A DNA stretch of 41,620 nucleotides from Methylococcaceae bacterium (GTDB lineage Bacteria; Pseudomonadota; Gammaproteobacteria; Methylococcales; Methylomonadaceae). The stretch is taken from assembly GCA_005772825.1 (NCBI GenBank), contig SXIP01000180.1, forward strand, positions 1 through 41,620, in the 5' to 3' direction. A program made the translations under genes and the position numbers. Of this stretch, positions 32,722 through 40,500 are shown in pieces (position 1 is the stretch's first letter; every line of letters starts with the position of its first letter). Under the pieces are notes generated by a model that made no database searches, was not told the DNA's origin, and saw only the letters and a list, made by a program, of their open reading frames with translations.

Positions 32722-32928
32722 GTGAGCCAGTTCAGCAAACGCCCTCGTCATCATGCTGCCGAGATTATTGCGCTTCCTTCTGAAGAGGCGCGTTTTGCAG
32801 CGATTGAACAAGTTCCCGAGCTGTACCGGGATTGGGTCAACGAGTTAGTGCAGGATTATTTCAGTAAACGCGATTTTTTAGAGAGATACCGCCATGACCA
32901 GCGCCAGAAAAATCACTATTTTCGATGA
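32722..32928 (+). CDS. Small Mu-type protein upstream of endolysin (DUF7696-like)
   Basis: This 68-residue product starts at a GTG (MSQFSKRPRHHAAEIIALP) with GGAG ten bases upstream. It contains EARFAAIEQVPELYRDWVNE, a pattern found in a small protein encoded before the lysozyme in many Mu-like phages. Its role is unknown. The gene overlaps the endolysin start by 35 nt. Confidence 0.6.
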   Translation: MSQFSKRPRHHAAEIIALPSEEARFAAIEQVPELYRDWVNELVQDYFSKRDFLERYRHDQRQKNHYFR

Positions 32929-33409
32929 CCGTATTAGCGGTGCTCACGGGCAATTTGATTTGCCGTTCGACTGGCGCTTATTAAAAGCTCAGTTAATTGC
33001 TGAGTCTGAGCTCAAACCTTCCGCAAAATCAGCAGCAGGAGCTATGGGGCTGGCTCAGTTTATGCCGGAGACCTGGACTGAATGGTTGCAAAAGTTAAGA
33101 TTGCCTGCCAATACCAGTCCCTATGATGCCGCCGCCTCTATCAAATGTTGTGCAGCTTATATGCAGTCGCTGCTAAGTGGCTGGTCTGCACCCCGTCCTG
33201 ATATTGATCGTTACTGTCTGGCGTTAGCTAGCTATAACGCGGGCATGAAGAACTTGATAAAAGCTCAAAAACTGGCCGGTGGCAGCAATGCCTATTATGC
33301 GATTATCGCGCAGTTGCCAGAAGTAACGGGGACGGATAACGCCAGGCAAACGACGGATTACGTCACAAGAATTTTATCTGAGTGGCAATCTATGATTCTA
33401 ACCGGTTAA
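32894..33409 (+). CDS. Endolysin, lytic transglycosylase (SLT) domain
   Basis: This 171-residue protein is almost all an SLT domain: IAESELKPSAKS with catalytic Glu37, GAMGLAQFMPETW, and ALASYNAGMKNL. It would cut peptidoglycan glycan strands to release virions. No signal peptide is visible, so a holin is needed. It is followed by small membrane protein genes. Confidence 0.9.
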   Translation: MTSARKITIFDDRISGAHGQFDLPFDWRLLKAQLIAESELKPSAKSAAGAMGLAQFMPETWTEWLQKLRLPANTSPYDAAASIKCCAAYMQSLLSGWSAPRPDIDRYCLALASYNAGMKNLIKAQKLAGGSNAYYAIIAQLPEVTGTDNARQTTDYVTRILSEWQSMILTG

Positions 33410-33430
33410 GTTTATTTTTTTGGAGGCTTT

Positions 33431-33595
33431 ATGAGCGGGTATAAAACCAAGCTGGCGGCGGCTCTGTCTGTATTTTACGGGGTGGTGGGGCTGTTTTTAG
33501 GGTTACACGACAGTGATGCCTGTATGCAGTTTGTGGTGGGTGGTTTGGGCATGGTTGGTATTGGCCACAAAATTGAAAAGGCGGGTAAGCCATGA
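33431..33595 (+). CDS. Candidate holin-like small membrane protein, 54 aa
   Basis: GGAGG lies 4-5 nt before the ATG. The product has two hydrophobic segments (about 8-25 with ALSVFYGVVGLFLG, and 33-45 with FVVGGLGMVGIG) and a basic end (HKIEKAGKP). It sits immediately after the endolysin. Two helices with short loop fit a small class II-type holin; the assignment is positional. The stop overlaps the next start. Confidence 0.6.
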   Translation: MSGYKTKLAAALSVFYGVVGLFLGLHDSDACMQFVVGGLGMVGIGHKIEKAGKP

Positions 33596-33774
33596 ATGTG
33601 ACGACAACCATGATTCTGGATAACCTGACCGATGCCGACTTTAAGTATTTAGGCGCTTCTGAGAACAAGATTATTGAAAACGTGCTGGAAACGGCGGGTG
33701 AGGCCATCCTTAGGCTTGAAGCCCTGCGTTGGGAGCGATTTATTCATTTTTGCCAAACCGGTCGGTTTGAATAA
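33592..33774 (+). CDS. Hypothetical small protein in the lysis region, 60 aa
   Basis: The ATG overlaps the preceding stop (ATGA). The product starts MNVTTTMILDNLTDADFKYL and is predicted alpha-helical with an amphipathic middle (IIENVLETAGEAILRLEALR). No transmembrane helix. Function unknown. Confidence 0.55.
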   Translation: MNVTTTMILDNLTDADFKYLGASENKIIENVLETAGEAILRLEALRWERFIHFCQTGRFE

Positions 33775-33785
33775 GGAGAGCGGTC

Positions 33786-33992
33786 ATGTCAGATAATTTA
33801 CTCGTAATGCTCGGAGAGATTAAGGGCAAACTGGATATGGTCGTCGAAGGCCAAGAACGATTGGATAAAAAGTTGGATAAGTTTGATACCCGCGTCGGTC
33901 GCGTCGAACGATCGGCGGCCAAACAAGGCATGGTGACCGGAGCGATTGCTGCCCTGGGCATATCGCTCATTAAGCAAAAATTTGGTCTCTAA
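33786..33992 (+). CDS. XhlA-like small coiled-coil protein with C-terminal membrane helix
   Basis: This 68-residue protein has an N-terminal coiled coil (GEIKGKLDMVVEGQERLDK, then KLDKFDTRVGRVE) and a C-terminal hydrophobic helix (MVTGAIAALGISLI). XhlA-type hemolysin/holin-associated proteins share that plan. It may assist the lysis cassette. GGAGAG precedes the ATG. Its stop overlaps the terminase gene. Confidence 0.65.
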   Translation: MSDNLLVMLGEIKGKLDMVVEGQERLDKKLDKFDTRVGRVERSAAKQGMVTGAIAALGISLIKQKFGL

Positions 33993-34489
33993 TGGCGTAT
34001 GCCCCCGAGAAAATACAAGCAGTGCGCGGCGCTTTTGTCTATGAGCGCTTACCGCTGCCGGTAGCCGCCGCCAAGCACGAGGTCAGTTTTAGCGCCGCAC
34101 AGTCCTGGAAGCGCAAAGCCTTGCAGAACGGCGATGACTGGGACCGCGCGCGCTCGGCGGCACTGATGGCTGCCGGGGGACTCGGCGATATGACCAATCA
34201 GATCATTGAGAATTTCGCGATGCTGTTTCAGTCGGTCATGGATGAAATTAAAGACGGGAATTATGACGGGCTGAAAAAAGCCCAAGCTATTGCATTGTTA
34301 TCCGATTCTTACATTAAAGTTATGAAGGCTGCGGGCGGCGCCAATCCGAAGATTGCCAAGCTATCGATTGCCATGGAAGTCTTGAGCGAGTTGGCGGCAT
34401 TCATTAAGAGTGATTATCCCGACGATTTGGAGCGCTTTGCTCACATCCTGGAGCCGTTTGGCGCACGCGTCAGTGAGGTGTTTGGCTGA
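33992..34489 (+). CDS. Small terminase subunit, DUF1804 (Mu gp27-like)
   Basis: This 165-residue protein carries an N-terminal HTH (YAPEKIQAVRGAFVYERLPL, then AAKHEVSFSAAQSWKRKA) and a helical core with DMTNQIIENFAML and QAIALLSDSYIKVMKAAG, the DUF1804 pattern. It should recognise phage DNA at packaging start. The gene lies upstream of the large terminase, with three small frames in between. It overlaps the XhlA-like gene by 1 nt. Confidence 0.88.
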   Translation: MAYAPEKIQAVRGAFVYERLPLPVAAAKHEVSFSAAQSWKRKALQNGDDWDRARSAALMAAGGLGDMTNQIIENFAMLFQSVMDEIKDGNYDGLKKAQAIALLSDSYIKVMKAAGGANPKIAKLSIAMEVLSELAAFIKSDYPDDLERFAHILEPFGARVSEVFG

Positions 34490-34680
34490 TGCAACAGATT
34501 TCTTGCGATGCGGATTTTAGTATTGCCGACCTGGTGGGCTATCTTTCGGAAATAGGCGCTCCGGTTGGGCATGTGGAGCGGATTACAGTGCTCACAGAGT
34601 GCCAGAGGATTACTTTATATGTAGGTGTGGCGGCGATTGAAGACGTGTCGCCTAAGTTGCAATTGGTTAAGTCGATTTAA
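34489..34680 (+). CDS. Hypothetical protein, 63 aa
   Basis: The ATG overlaps the preceding stop as TGATG, so coupled. The product starts MQQISCDADFSIADLVGYL, with GAPVGHVERITVLTECQRIT, and looks like a small alpha/beta domain. No family recognised. It is between the two terminase genes. Confidence 0.5.
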   Translation: MQQISCDADFSIADLVGYLSEIGAPVGHVERITVLTECQRITLYVGVAAIEDVSPKLQLVKSI

Positions 34681-34838
34681 TGTTGTTTATTTATTTTTTA
34701 AAGCTGTTTTTACGTATCCCCGAGCGAGAAGTGTATACAGGGAGAGCCATTATGCTTGTGCATCAGCCATTACCTGAGCACCGGTGGCGTTCGACGGCCA
34801 AGGAACGGCCACTGCAATTAGCGTCCGGGTACGGCTGA
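34680..34838 (+). CDS. Possible small hydrophobic-N-terminus protein, 52 aa
   Basis: The ATG overlaps the previous stop (TAATG). The product starts MLFIYFLKLFLRIPEREVY and has a short hydrophobic helix (about 2-12) then a basic, polar tail. An internal ATG at codon 25 has GGGAGAG before it and could be a separate start. Evidence is weak apart from the overlap and the following terminator. Confidence 0.3.
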   Translation: MLFIYFLKLFLRIPEREVYTGRAIMLVHQPLPEHRWRSTAKERPLQLASGYG

Positions 34839-34842
34839 ATCA

Positions 34843-34886
34843 CCGGCGAACATCGGGTAATGGTCGATGTTCGCCGGGTTTGTTTA
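34843..34886 (+). terminator. Strong hairpin, likely terminator or processing site
   Basis: CCGGCGAACATCG and CGATGTTCGCCGG pair over 13 bp around a 9-nt loop, followed by GTTTGTTT. It lies between the small and large terminase genes. The T-run is interrupted by G, so termination may be partial. Confidence 0.65.
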
Positions 34887-34923
34887 CTGCACTGTTATTC
34901 CTATTACTTTTTGAGAATCTGTC

Positions 34924-35208
34924 ATGTTCAAGTTTATTTTTTTTGGCTTAATACCACTAATGCTGGCTTTTAAGCCGCTTTTACGTCAATGGCCGGGTTT
35001 AATTCCCCTGTTGAAGCCGTTATTGATAGTTGACCCTAAACAATGGCTGCCATTTCTGAGTAGACGCTATTCTTACCAAGCCGTCTTGGCTCAAGCTCAA
35101 GTGATGAAAGTCCGATATATGGCTTTCTGCTCACGATTGCTGTTTTATGTAACCCCGCGCATTTACGCCCCATTAGCGCGAGCCGCAGCTCAGCCTACAA
35201 CGGTATAA
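34924..35208 (+). CDS. Hypothetical hydrophobic protein before large terminase, 94 aa
   Basis: The product starts MFKFIFFGLIPLMLAFKPLL, hydrophobic, with a second apolar patch (WPGLIPLLKPLLIV). Then a Tyr-rich basic C-terminal half follows. Start signal GAG lies 9 nt upstream. It could be a membrane-associated protein or a chance frame; its separation from the terminase by a hairpin upstream suggests its own expression. Confidence 0.4.
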   Translation: MFKFIFFGLIPLMLAFKPLLRQWPGLIPLLKPLLIVDPKQWLPFLSRRYSYQAVLAQAQVMKVRYMAFCSRLLFYVTPRIYAPLARAAAQPTTV

Positions 35209-35219
35209 CTCCACCTTCC

Positions 35220-36926
35220 ATGGCCGATCTATCCGAAAAAGAATTCCAGAAAGAACTCGCGGCGCTGGCTAACGAGCTGCGACGGGATATTAACGCGCAT
35301 AGCCTCGGCCTGGACCCTTCACCCGCCGCTATTAGCGATCGCCGAAAGCGCGTTCTGCGGGGTGATTTTAAGTTTTTTTCGTACAACTACTTTCCCCATC
35401 ATATCCGGGGCGAATCCTCGTTATTTCAGGCGCATTTCTGCGAGCGTTTCCCTCAATTATTACGTCAGAAAGGCGGAACCCGTGATTGGTGGGTTGCCCC
35501 GCGTGGCGAGGCCAAATCGTCGCTGCTCACCAAAATTGGCCCGGTATGGTGTGCGGTTCAAGGTTTGCTTGAACGCCCTGATATACGCAAAGAAATAAGC
35601 TGGGAAGGCGCGCCACCGCTGTTTATTGATTATATCGTGCTGCTGGGTGCGGAAACTAAATTGCCGACCAAACTATTAGAGGTCATCAAAACGGAGCTGA
35701 CCGCCAATGCGGCATTGGCGCTGGACTTCCCTGATGTCTGCGGCAGGACTGCGAATTGGAAGGTCGGTGAGTTTGTCACCAAGACTAATGTTAAGGTTGA
35801 GCCATTTGGTGCTGAACAGGCGATTCGCGGGACATTTCACGGCGCTGCTCGGCCTAAGTTGCTGCTGGGTGACGATTTGATTACCGATGCGGAAGCCAAA
35901 AGCCCCACCGAACGCGAGAACCGCTGGACCTGGCTGACCAAGGCTATCGATTATTTAGGCCCACCGGATGACTCAGTCATTTATATGGGCGTGGGTACGA
36001 TATTAAACAAGGATGATCCGATATCCAGGGCGAAAAAGACCATCGGTCATTTGGTGCATCATTTCAAAGCCATTGAAAAGTTCCCGGACAATTCGGATTT
36101 GTGGGCGGAGTGCGAGGAGTTAATGCACAACGATGATAAACGGACCGAGAAACGCTTTGCTGATAAAGGCAAGGTGGCCGAAACGACAGATTTACCGTCG
36201 TTTAAGTTTTATCAGCGCCATAAAAAGGCAATGGACAAAGGCGCTGTTATTTCCTGGCCTTCGGTGCGTTCGCTGTATGCGTTGATGCGCGCCCGGGCGA
36301 AAAGCCGGACTGCGTTTGCGACGGAAATGCAGGGCGATGCTCGCTCTGATGAGGATAGGGTGTTCACGGGCTTTCAAATCTGGGTGCAAAAGCTGCCGTT
36401 GTGGTTGTATTTCGGCGCTTGTGACCCGTCCATGGGGAAAGGTGAAAAGTCCGACCCCAGCGCGATTATTGCCGGTGGCTACAATACGGACACGCTAGAA
36501 CTGAACATCCTGGTGGCGGAGCGCAAACGCCGCACACCCAGTAAGCTGGTGGCCGATTTGATTAAGATACAACAGCTATTGAACTGCCTGGCGTGGGGCT
36601 TTGAGAATAATGGCGCGTTTGACTATATGCGTATGTCGTTCATCAATGAAGCCGCCCGACTGGGCGTTATTCTGCCGTTGGTGGGAGTGACCACCAGTTT
36701 GCCGCAAGAAGTGCTGATCCCTTCGCTGGAACCGGTGATCTGTTCGAACCCGCCTAAGATATTGCTGGCCGCTGATCTCACCCAATTGACTGACGAGCTG
36801 GACACCTTCCCAGAAAAACAAACCCACCATCATTATGATTTGCTGTGTGCGCTGCATATTTTATATTCGATTGCGGTGTCCAGGGCGGGCGGGATTCCGA
36901 AGATTGTTACACGTAAGCGAGGTTAA
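35220..36926 (+). CDS. Large terminase subunit (Mu gp28-like)
   Basis: This 568-residue packaging motor has an N-terminal ATPase with Walker-A-like APRGEAKSS (93-101) and Walker-B-like LLLGDDLI (214-221). The C-terminal nuclease starts near YFGACDPSMGKG (about 400) with acidic residues in KSDPSAIIAGG and a late HHHYDLLCAL. Mu-type headful packaging from the phage end is expected. It is followed by portal. Family recognised from motif order and neighbours. Confidence 0.93.
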   Translation: MADLSEKEFQKELAALANELRRDINAHSLGLDPSPAAISDRRKRVLRGDFKFFSYNYFPHHIRGESSLFQAHFCERFPQLLRQKGGTRDWWVAPRGEAKSSLLTKIGPVWCAVQGLLERPDIRKEISWEGAPPLFIDYIVLLGAETKLPTKLLEVIKTELTANAALALDFPDVCGRTANWKVGEFVTKTNVKVEPFGAEQAIRGTFHGAARPKLLLGDDLITDAEAKSPTERENRWTWLTKAIDYLGPPDDSVIYMGVGTILNKDDPISRAKKTIGHLVHHFKAIEKFPDNSDLWAECEELMHNDDKRTEKRFADKGKVAETTDLPSFKFYQRHKKAMDKGAVISWPSVRSLYALMRARAKSRTAFATEMQGDARSDEDRVFTGFQIWVQKLPLWLYFGACDPSMGKGEKSDPSAIIAGGYNTDTLELNILVAERKRRTPSKLVADLIKIQQLLNCLAWGFENNGAFDYMRMSFINEAARLGVILPLVGVTTSLPQEVLIPSLEPVICSNPPKILLAADLTQLTDELDTFPEKQTHHHYDLLCALHILYSIAVSRAGGIPKIVTRKRG

Positions 36927-36939
36927 TGGGTGATTGAAC

Positions 36940-38466
36940 ATGTTTGATCTAGTTAAAAAAGGCATTAAAAAGCTGTTAGGAACCGAGATAGCTACGCGCA
37001 CGACGGACCCGAATTTCTACGGCACGCTCCATTTTTTGCCGAACCCCGACACGATCTTGCGCAAGATGGGTAAAAGCCAGGAGGTGTTCGATGCGATTAT
37101 CCAGGACGCTCATGTTATCGGTGAATTGCGTCCGATGCGCGCGAATATCATCACTAAAAACTGGCGAATTTTGCCAGGCGGGGATAAGCCCGACGATATG
37201 CGGGCGTTTGAGTTGGCGCAATCGGTATTTAACCGTCCGCCGGTACCGGCCACTGAATCATCCCCCGGAATGGGCTGGACGGATGTGTTCTGGAATATGC
37301 AGCAGGCTATTTTACGCGGGCAGCGCATTCATGAGGTGGTGTGGGGGTTGCAGGATGGCTTGCAAGTACCAGTCAGCCTGATTGACCGCCCGAATCGCCG
37401 TTTTGTTTATGGCCTGAACAATGAATTGCGGTTATTAACTCGCGAGCAGATGATTGAAGGCGTGCCGGTCGATAATTATAAGTTTCTGGTCGCCCGGCAC
37501 ATGCCCAGTTTTGATAATCCGTATGGCGTGGCGTTGCTGTCCAGCTGCTTCTGGCCCTATACCTTCAAGCATAATGGCTTCCGGTATTTTACCAAGTTCT
37601 GCGAGAAGTACGGGCTTCCCTGGGCGGTCGGCAAGTATCCGGCAGGCACTTCGCAGGCACAGATTGATGAGCTGGCAGATAGCCTGGCGCGAATGGTGGA
37701 AGATGCGGTCGCGGCTATACCGGATGCGGGTTCTGTTGAGCTGATCGAAACCGGCACCACGGCCAGCACGCTCCCGCAGGAACGCTTGATTCAGATCTGT
37801 AATGCGGAAATGAGCAAAGCGATCAATTCACAAACGCTGGCGACCGAGATCAACGGCCAAGGCAGTCGGGCTGCTGCTGAAACCCACCGTGGACGGGAGC
37901 AGGAAAACGGCGCTGCTGATCAAAAGCTTATCGAATCACCGTGCAATCAGTTGTTGATATGGATGACAGAGCTGAATTTCGCCGGAGCCGCTGCGCCTAA
38001 ATTTGAATTTTATGATGAAGCCGAAGCGCGCAAGGATTGGGTTGAGGTATTTGAAGGCGCACGGCAGTTTTTGGATGTGCCGGTCAAGTTTGCTCATGAC
38101 AGTTTGCAGATCCCGGAACCGGTGGACGGTGAAGCAGTATTGCCGCGATCCGTAGCGCCGACGGTTCTGCCGCCTGGCGCGGGCGGTGACTCTAATCCGA
38201 GTGACTTTGCCGCCGGCACGGAGGGTGATCCTTCACCTGTCACTGATTATGCTAATCAGTTATCGGTGGATGCAGCGGGGTCGATTAAGCAATTAACCGA
38301 TGTATTGCGCAATAAGGCCAATAATGCCAAAAGCCTGGAGGCATTGCGGGATGATCTGCTGAATAGCTATGGTGATATGCCTAGCGATGATCTGGTTAAG
38401 GTCATGCAGTTTTCCTTTGCTGCAGCGGAGTTGGCGGGGCGCTTTGATGTGAGTGAGGGAAGATAA
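36940..38466 (+). CDS. Portal protein, DUF935 (Mu gp29-like)
   Basis: This 508-residue protein shows DUF935 features: RTTDPNFYGTLHFLPNPDTI near the start, ANIITKNWRILPGG, then RHMPSFDNPYGVALLSSCFW, FTKFCEKYGLPWAVGKYPAG and ATEINGQGSRAAAETHR. Portals form the ring through which DNA enters. I used ATG at 36940 with GGTGA upstream instead of TTG two codons earlier. Stop and MuF start overlap by 1 nt. Confidence 0.94.
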   Translation: MFDLVKKGIKKLLGTEIATRTTDPNFYGTLHFLPNPDTILRKMGKSQEVFDAIIQDAHVIGELRPMRANIITKNWRILPGGDKPDDMRAFELAQSVFNRPPVPATESSPGMGWTDVFWNMQQAILRGQRIHEVVWGLQDGLQVPVSLIDRPNRRFVYGLNNELRLLTREQMIEGVPVDNYKFLVARHMPSFDNPYGVALLSSCFWPYTFKHNGFRYFTKFCEKYGLPWAVGKYPAGTSQAQIDELADSLARMVEDAVAAIPDAGSVELIETGTTASTLPQERLIQICNAEMSKAINSQTLATEINGQGSRAAAETHRGREQENGAADQKLIESPCNQLLIWMTELNFAGAAAPKFEFYDEAEARKDWVEVFEGARQFLDVPVKFAHDSLQIPEPVDGEAVLPRSVAPTVLPPGAGGDSNPSDFAAGTEGDPSPVTDYANQLSVDAAGSIKQLTDVLRNKANNAKSLEALRDDLLNSYGDMPSDDLVKVMQFSFAAAELAGRFDVSEGR

Positions 38467-39716
38467 TGCCCTTAGAAGTATCGCCTGAGAAAATAGGCTT
38501 TAATCCGCGTGGCGAGGGCAGTTTTAAGCTGCCTTTCAAAGAGCAGATTGATTTTTTCCGGCAAAAGCTCAATCTGCCGACGACGTACTACGACGATATT
38601 ATCAAGTCCGCTCATGATCGTGCGTTTATTGTGGCGGGGGCCGCCAAGGCTGATCTTCTGGATGATTTTCGTCAGGCAATTGATAAAGCTATCACCGAAG
38701 GCAAGTCTATCGGCTGGTTTTGCGGTGAATTCGATAAGATTGTGGCCAAGCACGGCTGGGCTTATAACGGGGAGCGCGATTGGCGGAGCCGCGTTATTTA
38801 TACGACCAATTTGCGGGCCAGTTATGCCGCCGGTCGCTATGCACAACTTACCGATCCGGATTTATTAAAAGTCCGTCCCTACTGGAAATACAAACACAGC
38901 GATACGGTCGCTCACCCCCGGCCCTTGCATCAAAGCTGGAATAATACGGTATTACGCTATGACGATCCTTGGTGGCTTACGCATTTTTGCCCGAATGGTT
39001 ACGGTTGTCAGTGTTATGTGGTTGCCGTTCGTCCGAGCGAATATAAAGGCCATCCTGCCCCCGATGATGGCACCTATACCAAAGTGGATGCTTTTGGTAA
39101 TAGCCATGTGTTACCGAATGGCGTGGATTATGGCTGGGATTATCAGCCGGGGGCAAACCGTAGTACCCCACTGAAAGACATCATCGATCAAAAGTTGATC
39201 CGTTTTCCCACCTCAATCGGAGCGGATATGTGGCAGGCGTTAAAACCGGCGCTGGCGATCGAAACTACCCAGCAATGGCACAACACATTGGCGCAATGGC
39301 TCTCTACACCGCAAGCAGGCAGAACCGCTATCGTTGGCGGTATTGAGCCGCCGATTTTAGATTGGCTGAATAATAAACAAATCACACCGCAATCTGCCGA
39401 AATTGCTATCCGGGAGGGGTTGATTCGTGGCAGTAAACAGGCACGGCATGACTTGGCTGGAGATGGGCTATCAGAAATGGAATGGCGGCAGTTGCCGACT
39501 ATTATCGCTAATCCTGATCAAGTCTTGTTCGACACCCGATCCGGCAAGTTGATTTATATCGCTGCAGCCGCTACCGATGGCGTTAAATTGGCTGTTGAGT
39601 TCGACTATAAGAAAGTCAAAGGCGGCCCGTTGAATATGATTGTATCGGGGTTCAGACAATCCACGGCAATTCTGGCCGAAATGATCCGCGGCGGGCTCTA
39701 TGAAGTTGTGCAATAA
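38466..39716 (+). CDS. MuF-like minor head protein with extra C-terminal domain (gp30-like)
   Basis: This 416-residue protein has the phage Mu F core: TTNLRASYAAGRYAQLTD, then PYWKYKHSDTVAHPRPLHQS and HFCPNGYGCQCYVVAV, a Cys/His cluster. The last 75 residues (ANPDQVLFDTRSGKLIYIA, then KLAVEFDYKKVKGGPLNMIV) resemble the PBECR group of MuF-linked nuclease-fold tails. Catalytic residues cannot be judged by eye. MuF proteins enter the host with DNA in some phages. It is downstream of portal as usual. Confidence 0.87.
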   Translation: MPLEVSPEKIGFNPRGEGSFKLPFKEQIDFFRQKLNLPTTYYDDIIKSAHDRAFIVAGAAKADLLDDFRQAIDKAITEGKSIGWFCGEFDKIVAKHGWAYNGERDWRSRVIYTTNLRASYAAGRYAQLTDPDLLKVRPYWKYKHSDTVAHPRPLHQSWNNTVLRYDDPWWLTHFCPNGYGCQCYVVAVRPSEYKGHPAPDDGTYTKVDAFGNSHVLPNGVDYGWDYQPGANRSTPLKDIIDQKLIRFPTSIGADMWQALKPALAIETTQQWHNTLAQWLSTPQAGRTAIVGGIEPPILDWLNNKQITPQSAEIAIREGLIRGSKQARHDLAGDGLSEMEWRQLPTIIANPDQVLFDTRSGKLIYIAAAATDGVKLAVEFDYKKVKGGPLNMIVSGFRQSTAILAEMIRGGLYEVVQ

Positions 39717-39726
39717 AGAAGGAGGC

Positions 39727-39804
39727 AGGTTGTCCGGTCGGAGTCGAACCGACATAGGTGGCGTATCGCCTTTCTGTTCCCCAATCCATGCACGTAGGCA
39801 ACCT
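39727..39804 (-). ncRNA. tRNA-like element, 78 nt, antisense between MuF and gpG genes
   Basis: On the minus strand the ends AGGTTGCC and GGACAACCT pair except one mismatch, like an acceptor stem. GTCGG-TTCGACT-CCGAC (39753-39737) is a textbook T-arm with TTCGACT loop. A GGCG-ATA-CGCC hairpin lies between, but with a 3-nt loop, not a 7-nt anticodon loop, and no clear D-arm or CCA. So it is a tRNA mimic or degenerate tRNA rather than a functional tRNA. Total length equals a tRNA. Confidence 0.55.
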
Positions 39805-39859
39805 GTCTTATATAAAAGTATAGGCCGATCAATGTTAATTTCAACCTCTAAATAAGCTC

Positions 39860-40300
39860 ATGTCAGCCAACATTGAAGTAGATGATCATGAAATTTTAGC
39901 CGCTTTGACCAGGATTCAAGAACGGACTGATAACTTACGTCCGGTATTGTTGGAAATCGGTGAAGTATTGACGGCATCGACTAAACATCGATTTGCGACC
40001 ATTACAGCGCCCGATGGGGAGATCTGGCAGACAAATAGTGATGTGACGTTGCTGCATAAAGCGAATGGCCGCCCATTGACCGGCGAAACTGGCTTACTAA
40101 TGAGTACGATTGATTATCAAGCCTCTGATCATGCTGTGGAGATTGGCAGCCCCATGGAATATGCCGCCATGCAGCAATTTGGCGGCACGAAAGCAGAATT
40201 CCCTCATTTATGGGGCGATATTCCGGCCAGGGAATTTTTAGGGCTGTCTGAAGCGGATAAAGTCGAGATTTTATATTTAGCGGAAGATTATTTACTTTAA
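39860..40300 (+). CDS. G: Phage virion morphogenesis protein (gpG-like, Mu gp31)
   Basis: This 146-residue protein contains features of the phage virion morphogenesis family: VLLEIGEVLTASTKHRFAT, then RPLTGETGLLMSTIDY, EIGSPMEYAAMQQFGGTK and IPAREFLGLSEADK. In Mu, G connects head and tail. It is the last gene of the rightward head arm; in canonical order the protease follows directly. Confidence 0.9.
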   Translation: MSANIEVDDHEILAALTRIQERTDNLRPVLLEIGEVLTASTKHRFATITAPDGEIWQTNSDVTLLHKANGRPLTGETGLLMSTIDYQASDHAVEIGSPMEYAAMQQFGGTKAEFPHLWGDIPAREFLGLSEADKVEILYLAEDYLL

Positions 40301-40302
40301 AT

Positions 40303-40466
40303 CAGGTTTTAAGCGGCTTAGAACTGTTTTAAAACCTGGTTTAAAAGTGTTAAGAGAAGAGAGCGACTTGGGCTTGCGTCAACAAGCCCAAGACCTCAAC
40401 CCACAGAGCCATAACACTGTGAGACAAGCAAGGCTCCCTGCCATGTGCACACGGCGCAGAGAGCCT
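40303..40466 (+). other. Structured intergenic region with three hairpins between gpG and Dam genes
   Basis: Three inverted repeats follow each other: CAGGTTTTAA/TTAAAACCTG (40303-40338, 10 bp), CTTGGGCTTG/CAAGCCCAAG (40367-40392, 10 bp, 6-nt loop) and AGGCTC..CTGC/GCAG..GAGCCT (40431-40466). None is followed by a strong T-run. They could be a leader RNA, mRNA protection or a recombination scar. No coding frame is convincing. Confidence 0.6.
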
Positions 40467-40500
40467 ATCATTTATTAGTATTGAAATAAAGGTGGCTCAC

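Noticed and set aside
39727-39804. Functional tRNA gene
   Set aside because: The middle hairpin has a 3-nt loop, no anticodon loop or D-arm can be drawn, and there is no CCA end; only a tRNA-like element is claimed.
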